The notes beneath the pieces are model-generated. The model did no database searches and was not told the DNA's origin. It saw only the letters and a program-made list of their open reading frames with translations. This document shows positions 1-6,902 of a stretch of DNA of 7,875 nt, piece after piece. How positions within the stretch are numbered: the stretch's first letter is position 1; every line of letters begins with the position of its first letter. This stretch comes from Veillonella sp. (GTDB lineage: Bacteria > Bacillota > Negativicutes > Veillonellales > Veillonellaceae), in assembly GCF_015058545.1 (NCBI RefSeq), contig NZ_SVCB01000093.1, forward strand, positions 1 through 7,875, read 5' to 3'. Position numbers and translations under genes: made by a program.

Positions 1-5
1 AGAAA

Positions 6-49
6 GACCCTTATAGGGTCAGAGCAAACCACCCGTTCTACGGGTGGTT
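6..49. other. Twin perfect hairpins: terminator or insertion-sequence end
   Basis: Two adjacent inverted repeats are visible. The first is GACCCT/AGGGTC (6-11 with 15-20, 3-nt loop). The second is the 9-bp AACCACCCG/CGGGTGGTT (27-35 with 41-49, loop TTCTA). The sequence after the second stem is T-rich but not an uninterrupted T-run, so a simple intrinsic terminator for an upstream gene is possible but not classic. Paired subterminal hairpins with a CCACCCG-type stem also recall the right end of IS200/IS605-type elements, where a TnpB-associated RNA can end. No transposase is in the window, so that reading is only an inference. Confidence 0.5.
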
Positions 50-170
50 ATGATTTGTTGCACATGAATTAGGGATAAAATTAACATGAACAAAAAGTTA
101 AAATTTGTGTCAATAAAAAGGAGCGAATATTGGGGATTGTGTAAACAAAGGTGTAGGTATTTTATTTGCT

Positions 171-178
171 AAGGAGGG
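171..178 (+). promoter_or_regulatory. Ribosome binding site that fixes the GTG start of exbB copy 1
   Basis: AAGGAGGG is a near-perfect anti-16S match and lies 9 nt before the GTG at 188. It supports that non-ATG start: the next in-frame ATG (227) would remove the N-terminal stretch MEILALFHKGG, which aligns with MEHIIHLFNAGG of the second ExbB. No convincing -35/-10 pair was found in 50-170. Confidence 0.8.
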
Positions 179-187
179 CAAAAAAGC

Positions 188-805
188 GTGGAAATTTTAG
201 CATTATTTCATAAGGGTGGCTTAGTTATGTATCCTATTTTACTAGCTTCAATTATAGCAGTAACAATAGGTGTAAATCGGTATTTATGTTATAAAGCGGC
301 ATCATCCAATATTGAATTATTAAAAGAACAATTACCGAATTTACTGCGCAATCGTCAATTAAATGAAGCTAAGGAACTTTGTGATGAAGCAGGGGGCGTA
401 GCCGGTAATATAGTTAAAACGGCTATTATTGAACGTACTGAAGATTTAAAAGCTAGTGATGTGGTAGAAAGTATTGCTACGCACGAAGTATTCCAATTGA
501 AGAAATATCTGAATTATTTAGAAACTATTGTTACCTTATCGCCATTATTAGGCTTATTGGGTACTGTTGTGGGTATGATTGGCTCTTTTAGTGTACTCTC
601 GATTGAATCCGGCGAACCGTTTGCTATTACCGGCGGTGTCGGTGAAGCGTTAATTGCGACCGCTACGGGTTTATTGGTTGCTATATTGGCTTTGGTAATT
701 CATACATATTTGGCTCAGCGTGTTAATGTATTGATTGCCGATATTGAGTATGTTGCTTCTTTATATGTAATTAATACGAATGCGGGTGTACGTCATGAAG
801 CTTAA
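188..805 (+). CDS. exbB: ExbB-type proton channel subunit of the TonB motor (copy 1)
   Basis: Inner-membrane MotA/TolQ/ExbB family protein of 205 aa, which with ExbD turns the proton gradient into movement of TonB. Three membrane segments are visible: about 10-31 (GGLVMYPILLASIIA), 112-135 and 146-172, with the cytoplasmic domain between the first and second. The family core is plain: SPLLGLLGTVVGMI, then ITGGVGEALIATATGL. E153 and T158 match the conserved Glu and Thr of the third helix (E176 and T181 in E. coli ExbB). The start is GTG, backed by AAGGAGGG nine bases upstream. The gene opens an exbB-exbD-tonB-receptor run, and its end overlaps exbD by 11 nt, which suggests translational coupling. 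TolQ is an alternative family member, but the tonB gene and receptors downstream favour ExbB. Confidence 0.95.
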   Translation: MEILALFHKGGLVMYPILLASIIAVTIGVNRYLCYKAASSNIELLKEQLPNLLRNRQLNEAKELCDEAGGVAGNIVKTAIIERTEDLKASDVVESIATHEVFQLKKYLNYLETIVTLSPLLGLLGTVVGMIGSFSVLSIESGEPFAITGGVGEALIATATGLLVAILALVIHTYLAQRVNVLIADIEYVASLYVINTNAGVRHEA

Positions 806-1199
806 GTCAATGAAAATAGAACATCAACCTAAATTGATGATTATACCTATGATTGATATTATCTTCTTCTTATTGGTATTTTTCATGATGAGCATGTTGA
901 CAATGGTAGTTCAAAAGAGTGTTCCTATTCAATTGCCGCAAGCGGCTACATCTAAAGTGAATTTAGATAAAGTATTGCCGATAACGGTAACAGCAGATGG
1001 AGCTATTTATCTTGAACAAGAGCGTATTCCGGAAGGGCAGTTAAAAGTACGCTTAGATGCTGAAAAGAGTAAAAATCCGGAGATGGCTATTATTGTTCGC
1101 GGTGATGCAGGGGTTAATTATGGACGTGTAGTAAGCGTTATCGATACCGCTAAAAAATCAGGGATTCAAAAAGTATCTATAGCCGCTGAAGAACGATAG
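795..1199 (+). CDS. exbD: ExbD-type motor subunit (copy 1)
   Basis: Inner-membrane partner of ExbB, 134 aa, with one N-terminal membrane helix and a periplasmic domain that couples proton flow to TonB. The helix carries PMIDIIFFLLVFFMM; D21 matches the essential Asp of the family (D25 in E. coli ExbD). The periplasmic part (about 45-134) ends in SIAAEER, very like SVATERK in the second copy. An in-frame ATG at 780 would add five residues. I prefer 795 because it puts exactly 14 residues before MIIPMID, the same as in the second ExbD, and makes both proteins 134 aa. The ribosome binding site is weak, so initiation probably depends on termination of exbB, whose stop lies at 803-805. Confidence 0.93.
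   Translation: MKLKSMKIEHQPKLMIIPMIDIIFFLLVFFMMSMLTMVVQKSVPIQLPQAATSKVNLDKVLPITVTADGAIYLEQERIPEGQLKVRLDAEKSKNPEMAIIVRGDAGVNYGRVVSVIDTAKKSGIQKVSIAAEER
870..894 (+). repeat. 25-nt exact direct repeat, first copy (within exbD copy 1)
   Basis: The 25 bases here, encoding LLVFFMMS from codon 26 onward, are identical to 6974-6998 in the second exbD. Both lie in the same codon phase and 6104 bp apart. The repeat is a remnant of paralogy or of conversion between the two cassettes. Confidence 0.85.
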
Positions 1200-1210
1200 G
1201 AGAGAATTCA

Positions 1211-1948
1211 ATGAATAGTCGAAATATGTGGACTAAGCCTTGGGTCGCCTCACTTATTTTTCATGCCGTTGTATTATCCGTTATTCCTTTTTTGCCATGG
1301 CCGGCCATTCCTAAAGCGGATGATATGTCATCGATTATTGAGATTGATTATGTAGAAATTAAACATCCTAATCCTAAGGGCAATCCTAATAGTGGTGGCG
1401 ACGGTGGTGACGGTAGTGGGAATTTTGGAGCTAATTTACCGGCAGTAACGCCTATAACGGCATTACCTGAATATTCTGAGCCATTAACCAGTAATAATGA
1501 AAATAGTATTGTTACTAAACATCAGGAAACGACTCAGCAAGGGGTGATAAATGCGGGCTTGGACTCAGCTCTTAATAGTGGCGGCAGTGGTTCAGGTAGC
1601 GGTGGTCTTGCCGGTTTCGGTACCGGAACAGAGCCCGGTATTCAGGGTGATGCTAATGGTACTGACGTTGATACTACTTTTTACAGACCGGTACCAACCT
1701 ATACGCCTAAACCAAAATATCCAAGAGCGGCACGTAACCAAAATGTGCGTGGCAGTGTTGGCGTAGGATTGACTATAGGCGCTGACGGAAGTGTTGAGTC
1801 AGTGTGGGTAAATGATTCATCAGGCAGTGATATTTTGGATCAGGCTGCCTTGGATGCAGTAAGTAGTTGGCGGTTTGAACCGGCCAGAAGAGGCAGTGAG
1901 CCAATAAGTACAACTACCAGTGTTAATGTGGAATTCCAGTTACGATAA
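1211..1948 (+). CDS. tonB: TonB energy-transducing protein with a glycine-rich linker (copy 1)
   Basis: TonB family protein of 245 aa that carries energy from ExbB/ExbD to outer-membrane receptors. An uncleaved N-terminal anchor (about 10-30, WVASLIFHAVVLSVIPFLPW) contains the SxxxH pattern (S14, H18) of the TonB transmembrane helix. The periplasmic spacer is rich in Gly, Ser and Asn (57-75 and 121-150, for example SGGSGSGSGG), not the Pro-Glu/Pro-Lys repeats of classical TonB. The C-terminal domain (about 158-245) has the hallmark PKYPRAARNQNVRGSV, with Y170-P171, and SWRFEP (219-224), and it ends in a beta strand, VNVEFQLR. AGGAGAG six bases before the ATG supports this start. The gene sits 11 nt after exbD and 104 nt before the first receptor, so co-transcription with both is likely. 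Confidence 0.93.
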   Translation: MNSRNMWTKPWVASLIFHAVVLSVIPFLPWPAIPKADDMSSIIEIDYVEIKHPNPKGNPNSGGDGGDGSGNFGANLPAVTPITALPEYSEPLTSNNENSIVTKHQETTQQGVINAGLDSALNSGGSGSGSGGLAGFGTGTEPGIQGDANGTDVDTTFYRPVPTYTPKPKYPRAARNQNVRGSVGVGLTIGADGSVESVWVNDSSGSDILDQAALDAVSSWRFEPARRGSEPISTTTSVNVEFQLR

Positions 1949-2052
1949 AAAATTAGGGAATTTATCGCAACTCGAATATATTTTTATGTGTTTAATCATG
2001 AAGTTAGACACATCAGGTGTTTTGTTTTTGGTATTGGTGTTAAGAGGTTATT

Positions 2053-4029
2053 ATGACAAAAAAGAGTGTACTAAACAAATCTGTGTTAAGAAAATTAATT
2101 TTACTAAGTGTTGTATCAAATTGTTTGTATACGGGTGTTGTTTTAGGTGCTGATGTAACTTCTGATTCATATACATTGGATCCGATTGTAGTTACAGCTC
2201 AACGTACAGAAACAAGAGAATTGGAAACTCCGGCGGCAACAACAGTATTGACTAAAGAAGATATTAAAAATACAGGGGCTAAGACTGTATTTGATGCTAT
2301 TTCGTTTACAACAGGGATTACGAATTTCTCTTATGGGGCAGGCGGACTTGATTATGGTTCTATGGATAGCCGAGTAAATATTCGAGGGTTAGAACGTGGT
2401 GCGCTTATTCTGATTAATGGCGCTCCTATTAATTTGAACGGTAAAAATAGCTTAAGTGGCTTATTACCGGAAAATGTGGAAAAAGTTGAAATTGTAAAAG
2501 GTGCGTCTTCCACATTATATGGTGCTGAGGCTATGGGTGGGGTTATCAATATTATAACTTCAACACCTGAAACGGATTATGTTAAAGCTAAGGTTGGGGT
2601 AGGTAATTTAGGATTTAAGCAATATTTGGTCTCGGCCGGCAATAAAGATTTTAATATTGCCGTAGGTAAAGAGTTTTTCGGAGCTGTTGACAGAACGAGT
2701 CCAAATCGTAAGGATTTAGACGGCAAGCGTAAATATGAATATTATAATGAACGCGGCAAAGGTGATTTATTTAATATTGCTTTAAATGCTAAGTTGAGTG
2801 AACGCTTGGACTTAAGTTATATGCGCAGTGAGTCCAACTCCACGTATGGTCAAATTGTGGTTCCGGGGACGTTAACAAAACCGAAGACTACAGAGGCTAA
2901 AGAAAGCAAGCGCTATCACTATAATGATAAAAAGAATAATGTATCATTGACTTATGATTATGACAATACTAAAGCCCTAGTTTTTTATACAGATCGTGAT
3001 TTATATGGGGAAAGCAAAAATTTGGCGGCTAATAAGTGGACTGAAAATGCAAGTAATTATCTAGCTCGTAAGTATGGCGTTGACATTCAACATGAATGGA
3101 GTTTACGCGATAATAAGGACTCTTTTATCGGGGGGTTATTAGTTAGCCGTGATACTTATAAGGGTACCGCAGCGGCTACTTCAAATGTAAAAGCCGGACG
3201 AAATAATATAGCGTTGTATGGTAGTTATTCTTATGAGATTAATCCTAAATTAACTACTATTCTAGGCGCCCGTTTTCAAAAAATTGCTGACCCGGTAAAT
3301 GATCAAAATGTATTTATGCCTCAATGGCAGATGCTGTATAAATTGGACGAGCATTCATCTATTTACTCGAATGTCGGTAAAGCATTCACGATGCCAAATT
3401 TATCTGATACTTTTAAATACGTAAATGGTGGCTATCAGGCGATTAGCGGGCTAAACTTAAAACCGGAAGAAGGCTGGAACTACGAAGTTGGTTATAAACA
3501 TGTAACTGAAAAAGATTCATGGAAAGTAGCCTTATTCTATATGGACTTTAAAAACTTCTTCGATTGGGCACCGGACCCTGATACCGGTAAGAATACGGTT
3601 CGAATTAATGGCGGCAAATTCCAAAATACCGGCATAGAATTAGATTACAAGCATTTATTGTCCGATAAATTAACTTTGTCTTTAGGGACAACTTATTCTA
3701 ATCCTAAAAAACAGGAAATCGGTGTATCTACATGGAATCAAGCGTATCCAAAACTTCAATTTAATGCGGGGTTAAATTATACCGATGACAAGTTGGATGC
3801 AGGAATTGCGTTGAATTGGTTAACTAAACGCTTGAAAAACAGAGATGGCGGAACTAATCCGGATTTAATTAATTTAAATGCTTATGTTTCGTATGCATTC
3901 AGTAAAAATGATACTGTTCAAATCAATCTTAATAATATTTTAGATAGACATAATGTAATTACTAATGGTGCATGGGAATACTGGGATAATCCATTTAATT
4001 ATACTGTTAGTTATCAACATACATTCTAG
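2053..4029 (+). CDS. TonB-dependent outer-membrane receptor 1
   Basis: A 658-aa plug-and-barrel receptor of the outer membrane. A signal peptide covers about 1-33 (basic start, hydrophobic core, likely cleavage after VLGA). A TonB box, DPIVVTA, lies at 43-49. The plug (about 55-175) has the typical VNIRGLERGALILINGAP and VEIVKGASSTLYGAEAMGGV stretches. The barrel runs to the final aromatic residue, QHTF, as expected for BAM recognition. AFTMPNL (444-450) and LNLKPEE (467-473) occupy the place of the FRAP/NPNL region shared by CirA/FepA/haem-type receptors, but no His lies between them, so a classic haem receptor is not supported. AAGAGG five bases before the ATG supports the start. The ligand cannot be named; siderophore, cobalamin or another chelate are possible. 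The protein resembles receptor 2 in plug and C-terminus. Confidence 0.92.
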   Translation: MTKKSVLNKSVLRKLILLSVVSNCLYTGVVLGADVTSDSYTLDPIVVTAQRTETRELETPAATTVLTKEDIKNTGAKTVFDAISFTTGITNFSYGAGGLDYGSMDSRVNIRGLERGALILINGAPINLNGKNSLSGLLPENVEKVEIVKGASSTLYGAEAMGGVINIITSTPETDYVKAKVGVGNLGFKQYLVSAGNKDFNIAVGKEFFGAVDRTSPNRKDLDGKRKYEYYNERGKGDLFNIALNAKLSERLDLSYMRSESNSTYGQIVVPGTLTKPKTTEAKESKRYHYNDKKNNVSLTYDYDNTKALVFYTDRDLYGESKNLAANKWTENASNYLARKYGVDIQHEWSLRDNKDSFIGGLLVSRDTYKGTAAATSNVKAGRNNIALYGSYSYEINPKLTTILGARFQKIADPVNDQNVFMPQWQMLYKLDEHSSIYSNVGKAFTMPNLSDTFKYVNGGYQAISGLNLKPEEGWNYEVGYKHVTEKDSWKVALFYMDFKNFFDWAPDPDTGKNTVRINGGKFQNTGIELDYKHLLSDKLTLSLGTTYSNPKKQEIGVSTWNQAYPKLQFNAGLNYTDDKLDAGIALNWLTKRLKNRDGGTNPDLINLNAYVSYAFSKNDTVQINLNNILDRHNVITNGAWEYWDNPFNYTVSYQHTF

Positions 4030-4043
4030 TTTTTTATATGAAT

Positions 4044-4083
4044 ACAAGTTACTTTTTTGTGTTTAGGGTGTGAAGTAATTTGT
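4044..4083 (+). promoter_or_regulatory. Leader hairpin upstream of receptor 2 (possible anti-terminator partner)
   Basis: An 11-bp stem with one G-U pair forms between 4044-4054 (ACAAGTTACTT) and 4073-4083 (AAGTAATTTGT), with an 18-nt loop that includes six T. Its left arm begins with ACAAGT, which also occurs in the left arm of the next hairpin (4087-4092). It could therefore pair alternatively with ACTTGT (4110-4115). The structure is seen in the sequence; the regulatory role is inference. Confidence 0.4.
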
Positions 4084-4085
4084 TT

Positions 4086-4121
4086 AACAAGTATGTATGG
4101 GTTTGAGATACTTGTTTTTTT
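4086..4121 (+). terminator. Intrinsic terminator or attenuator between the two receptors
   Basis: AACAAGTAT (4086-4094) pairs perfectly over 9 bp with ATACTTGTT (4108-4116) around a 13-nt loop, and seven T (4115-4121) follow at once. This is the form of a Rho-independent terminator for the exbB-exbD-tonB-receptor 1 transcript. It ends only 23 nt before the start of receptor 2, leaving no room for a separate downstream promoter. Read-through or regulated attenuation is therefore plausible. The stem is AT-rich, so it may be leaky. Confidence 0.65.
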
Positions 4122-4131
4122 AGAGGTTTTT

Positions 4132-4137
4132 GGGAGG
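4132..4137 (+). promoter_or_regulatory. Ribosome binding site that fixes the receptor 2 start
   Basis: GGGAGG stands 7 nt before the ATG at 4145. It overlaps the in-frame TTG at 4130, so the longer TTG-initiated reading is rejected. Confidence 0.85.
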
Positions 4138-4144
4138 TAGTAAT

Positions 4145-6169
4145 ATGTACATCGGTAAGAAGAGAGTTTTTTATTTAACAATGGGCATTTTATGCTATAT
4201 GTCTAATATGGCATTTGCAGAAACAGTGGATACTAATGTAAATAAAGTTGACGGTGAAATCAATACACACGTTGTAACTGTTACCGCTAAACGTTTGGAA
4301 GCTACTGATTTAGCTACGCCTGCTATTGTTGATGTATATACACAAGAAGATATTCAAAGGACAGGAGCGGCCAACGCATATGATGTATTGCAGAATACTT
4401 TAGGCGTTATTTCTCAATCGCAAGGGTTTAATGGCACATCTATGGGGACGATGACCAGTAAAATAATGATTCGTGGCGTAGAAAAAGGGACTTTAGTATT
4501 ATTAGACGGTGTGCCGTTGAATCAGGATGGTAAATACAATTTGGATGACATTCCTACCGATATTATTGATAGCATTGAAGTTGTAAAAGGTGGCGGTACT
4601 GTTTTATATGGTAGCGAAGCCACCGGTGGTGTAATTAACATTCGTACAAAAGGTCATGTTAATAACCAAGTATCGGTAGGTGTAGGCAATTTTGGTAAAC
4701 AAAGAGGATCATTAACATTTGGTGATGATAGATTTTCTATTATGATGAGTGCCGAACATAGAGGTTTTGCTGCAGAAATGGCAGGTAATTCGTATTCAAC
4801 CGGTCGTAACAAAACTCATTATGATTATGATAATGGGAATAAGCGCTCTTTGCTTTGGAAATATAAAATTACCGACGGAGTAACTTTTTCACAATATTAC
4901 AATACGAACAAGAATCGTTATTTAGTATATAACGATAATAACATGTATAAAGGTAAACTTTGGAAAGTTAATGATTATGAGGATAGAGATAACTTATTTA
5001 CCTTAAACTATGACAAAGATACTTGGAAGGGTTATATTTCCTATGGCACTCAGGAAAAGACTTCCTATCAAACCGGGGTAAGCACTAGAGGCGTTAAGGC
5101 GGCTAAAGACTTATACTCTTGGCGGAAAGGTCATAATACGAATATTAGCTTACAAAAGGAATTTTTAACAGATAAAGCCGTATTCCTTATTGGTGGTGAT
5201 GTAAAATTCGAAGATATGGACTTGCGTGGCACAGCGACTACGGGCTCATCCGGCATGTCTCAAAGTACTGCGGTTAAAACAGGAAGTACTCAGAAGCGAA
5301 ATACGTACTCCTTATTCGCCTCGGTGGATTATGCGGCATCTGAAAAAGACAATGTAATAGTGAGTGCACGACAAACATGGGCTAATAATATTAAAGCTGA
5401 GCAAACTGTAAACGGAGTAAGTACGGAAACTAAAAATGACAGCATGAGTAAATTTACTCCGGAAATTCAATATATTCACCAAATTGATCAAAATACATCG
5501 GTGTACGGCAAAGTAGGCAAATCTTTCCGATTGCCGGCGTTAACACAGATTTTCGGTATCGGTAATATATATCCGAAATTAGATTTAAAACCTGAATCGG
5601 GAACACATTACGAAATAGGTTATAAGAAAATTACAGGTAAAGCCACCTATAAAGTAGCTCTGTTCCACTATGATATAAAAGATGCGATTGAAGCTAAAGT
5701 AATTGAGACACATGGTTTAATCGATGTAGAGTATAACAACCAAGATCAGCGCAGTACAGGTATTGAATTATCTACTGTATTACAGCACAATAAGGAATTC
5801 TCAAGCAACTGGGGTATAATGTTCCAAAATCCAAAGACTCGTTCCGGTAAGATTTACGGCGATTCGGATTGGCATTCGATTTATAACAAATATCAGATTA
5901 CAAGTGGCTTGCATTATCAAAAGGATAAATGGAGCGCTGATTTGATGACAAACTTTGTGGGGAACAGAACGTCAGCCGATAAATATCAACGTCACATTAA
6001 ACCTCAATTCTTTACAGATTTACATGTAGCATATGAGCCTAATGCTAATCAAAGAATCTCGTTACATATAAACAATCTTTTCGATAGAAAAGACATTTTG
6101 ACAAACAGTACATCTAATTTCTACTCTTTAGGCAGAAACTATATGGTTGACTATTCCTACAAGTTTTAA
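4145..6169 (+). CDS. TonB-dependent outer-membrane receptor 2
   Basis: A 674-aa outer-membrane plug-and-barrel receptor. The signal peptide ends near MAFA (cleavage after residue 25). A TonB box, HVVTVTA, lies at 42-48. The plug shows MIRGVEKGTLVLLDGVP (108-124) and IEVVKGGGTVLYGSEATGGV (144-163). The barrel includes SFRLPALT (460-467) and DLKPES (480-485), the FRAP/NPNL-like region of siderophore and haem-type receptors, again without a His between them. It finishes with LHINNLFDRKD and a terminal Phe (YSYKF). An in-frame TTG at 4130 would add five residues but falls on the ribosome binding site, so the ATG is chosen. The protein is related to receptor 1 but clearly diverged, especially across the barrel, which suggests a different ligand. 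It follows a terminator-like hairpin and precedes a second motor cassette. Confidence 0.92.
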   Translation: MYIGKKRVFYLTMGILCYMSNMAFAETVDTNVNKVDGEINTHVVTVTAKRLEATDLATPAIVDVYTQEDIQRTGAANAYDVLQNTLGVISQSQGFNGTSMGTMTSKIMIRGVEKGTLVLLDGVPLNQDGKYNLDDIPTDIIDSIEVVKGGGTVLYGSEATGGVINIRTKGHVNNQVSVGVGNFGKQRGSLTFGDDRFSIMMSAEHRGFAAEMAGNSYSTGRNKTHYDYDNGNKRSLLWKYKITDGVTFSQYYNTNKNRYLVYNDNNMYKGKLWKVNDYEDRDNLFTLNYDKDTWKGYISYGTQEKTSYQTGVSTRGVKAAKDLYSWRKGHNTNISLQKEFLTDKAVFLIGGDVKFEDMDLRGTATTGSSGMSQSTAVKTGSTQKRNTYSLFASVDYAASEKDNVIVSARQTWANNIKAEQTVNGVSTETKNDSMSKFTPEIQYIHQIDQNTSVYGKVGKSFRLPALTQIFGIGNIYPKLDLKPESGTHYEIGYKKITGKATYKVALFHYDIKDAIEAKVIETHGLIDVEYNNQDQRSTGIELSTVLQHNKEFSSNWGIMFQNPKTRSGKIYGDSDWHSIYNKYQITSGLHYQKDKWSADLMTNFVGNRTSADKYQRHIKPQFFTDLHVAYEPNANQRISLHINNLFDRKDILTNSTSNFYSLGRNYMVDYSYKF

Positions 6170-6174
6170 TTAAA

Positions 6175-6211
6175 TAAGCAGCACAATTATAAATGTTGAT
6201 TGTGCTGCTTA
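6175..6211. terminator. Strong hairpin after receptor 2
   Basis: TAAGCAGCACAAT (6175-6187) and ATTGTGCTGCTTA (6199-6211) form a perfect 13-bp stem, extendable by a G-U and an A-U pair to a 7-nt loop, five bases after the receptor 2 stop. The downstream sequence is AT-rich (ATATATACTTAAATATT) without a real T-run. It may be a weak intrinsic terminator or a 3' stabilising structure. It marks the border between the receptor genes and cassette 2. Confidence 0.6.
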
Positions 6212-6226
6212 ATATATACTTAAATA

Positions 6227-6265
6227 TTTGATCGGATAACATTCTTTAGTGAATGACAGGTCAAA
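6227..6265 (+). promoter_or_regulatory. Interrupted dyad in the leader of exbB copy 2
   Basis: TTTGATC (6227-6233) pairs with GGTCAAA (6259-6265, one G-U), and inside it CATTC (6240-6244) pairs with GAATG (6251-6255). It lies between the 6175-6211 hairpin and the GGAGGA ribosome binding site (6277-6282). It could be an operator or a leader fold. It does not match a standard Fur box well, and I could not pair it with a convincing promoter. Confidence 0.3.
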
Positions 6266-6287
6266 ATAGTATATTTGGAGGAACATT

Positions 6288-6902
6288 ATGGAGCATATAA
6301 TTCATTTATTTAATGCCGGTGGTTTAGTTATGTATCCATTGCTTATATTTTTAATTGCGTCATGGACTATTGGTATTGAAAGAATACGCTTATATCGTCA
6401 ATTTAGTCAGACTCTCAGTCAGTTAAAAACAGTAACCGAATACGACCAAGAAAATAAAGCATGGTCAGCTTTATTAAATCAACTTGAGTCCTTAGACAAT
6501 AATATGGTGGGACATTTGGTTATGTCTATGAAAGCAGCTCGAAATTATCTCAATTTAACTAATCGTTTAGAGGATACAGTCACTATTGTTGATATGGACT
6601 TAAAGCGAGGTCTTAATTGGTTATCCATGATGGTAACTATGGCTCCTTTATTAGGCTTATTAGGTACCGTAGTGGGTATGATTCGCTCTTTTGCTGCGGT
6701 TGGCGGTGATATTGGCGCACCTACGGTTATTACCGGTGGTGTATCTGAAGCGTTAATAGCCACAGCAACAGGTTTGACAGTAGCCATTATTGCTTTATTT
6801 TTTCATAGCTATTGTGCTTATAAAGTGAATACTTTTATAGCTAGACTGGAACAAAGTTTTGGTAATATTTTGGATGTGTATAACAGGAGCCATTCATTAT
6901 GA
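6288..6902 (+). CDS. exbB: ExbB-type proton channel subunit (copy 2)
   Basis: Second MotA/TolQ/ExbB family protein, 204 aa, paralogous to the first (205 aa). The membrane segments are about 11-31 (GGLVMYPLLIFLIASWTIGI), 112-135 and 146-173. The core SEALIATATGL and APLLGLLGTVVGMI repeat those of copy 1 almost exactly; E154 and T159 are the expected third-helix residues. The cytoplasmic region, about 38-105, is strongly diverged from copy 1. GGAGGA lies five bases before the ATG. The stop overlaps the exbD start in ATGA (6899-6902), so the pair is translationally coupled. It heads a second complete exbB-exbD-tonB set, with its own 118-nt leader, and so may be transcribed apart from the genes upstream. 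Confidence 0.95.
   Translation: MEHIIHLFNAGGLVMYPLLIFLIASWTIGIERIRLYRQFSQTLSQLKTVTEYDQENKAWSALLNQLESLDNNMVGHLVMSMKAARNYLNLTNRLEDTVTIVDMDLKRGLNWLSMMVTMAPLLGLLGTVVGMIRSFAAVGGDIGAPTVITGGVSEALIATATGLTVAIIALFFHSYCAYKVNTFIARLEQSFGNILDVYNRSHSL

Noticed and set aside
50..170. Promoter or Fur box before exbB copy 1
   Set aside because: Elements such as TTAACA (81-86) and TAAAAT (76-81, 99-104) occur, but not at a 16-18 nt spacing. No stretch resembles a full Fur operator.
780..794. Longer exbD start at the ATG at 780
   Set aside because: It adds five residues without a ribosome binding site. The ATG at 795 gives the same N-terminal length as the second ExbD.
1551..1766. Open frame inside tonB copy 1, + strand
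   Set aside because: It is an out-of-frame shadow of the Gly-rich tonB region, with no ribosome binding site or recognisable protein.
2008..2029. Possible terminator between tonB copy 1 and receptor 1
   Set aside because: Only a 4-bp ACAC/GTGT stem precedes an interrupted T-run, too weak to call.
1920..2153. Small open frame spanning the tonB-receptor 1 gap
   Set aside because: It overlaps both genes out of frame. Its Cys/Lys-rich tail comes from reading the receptor signal-peptide region in another frame.
2352..2549. Minus-strand open frame inside receptor 1
   Set aside because: It is antisense to the conserved plug domain, with no independent coding signal.
4130..4144. TTG start for receptor 2 at 4130
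   Set aside because: The TTG overlaps the GGGAGG ribosome binding site that serves the ATG at 4145, and the signal peptide begins properly at 4145.
6545..6787. Minus-strand open frame inside exbB copy 2
   Set aside because: It is antisense to the conserved ExbB membrane core.
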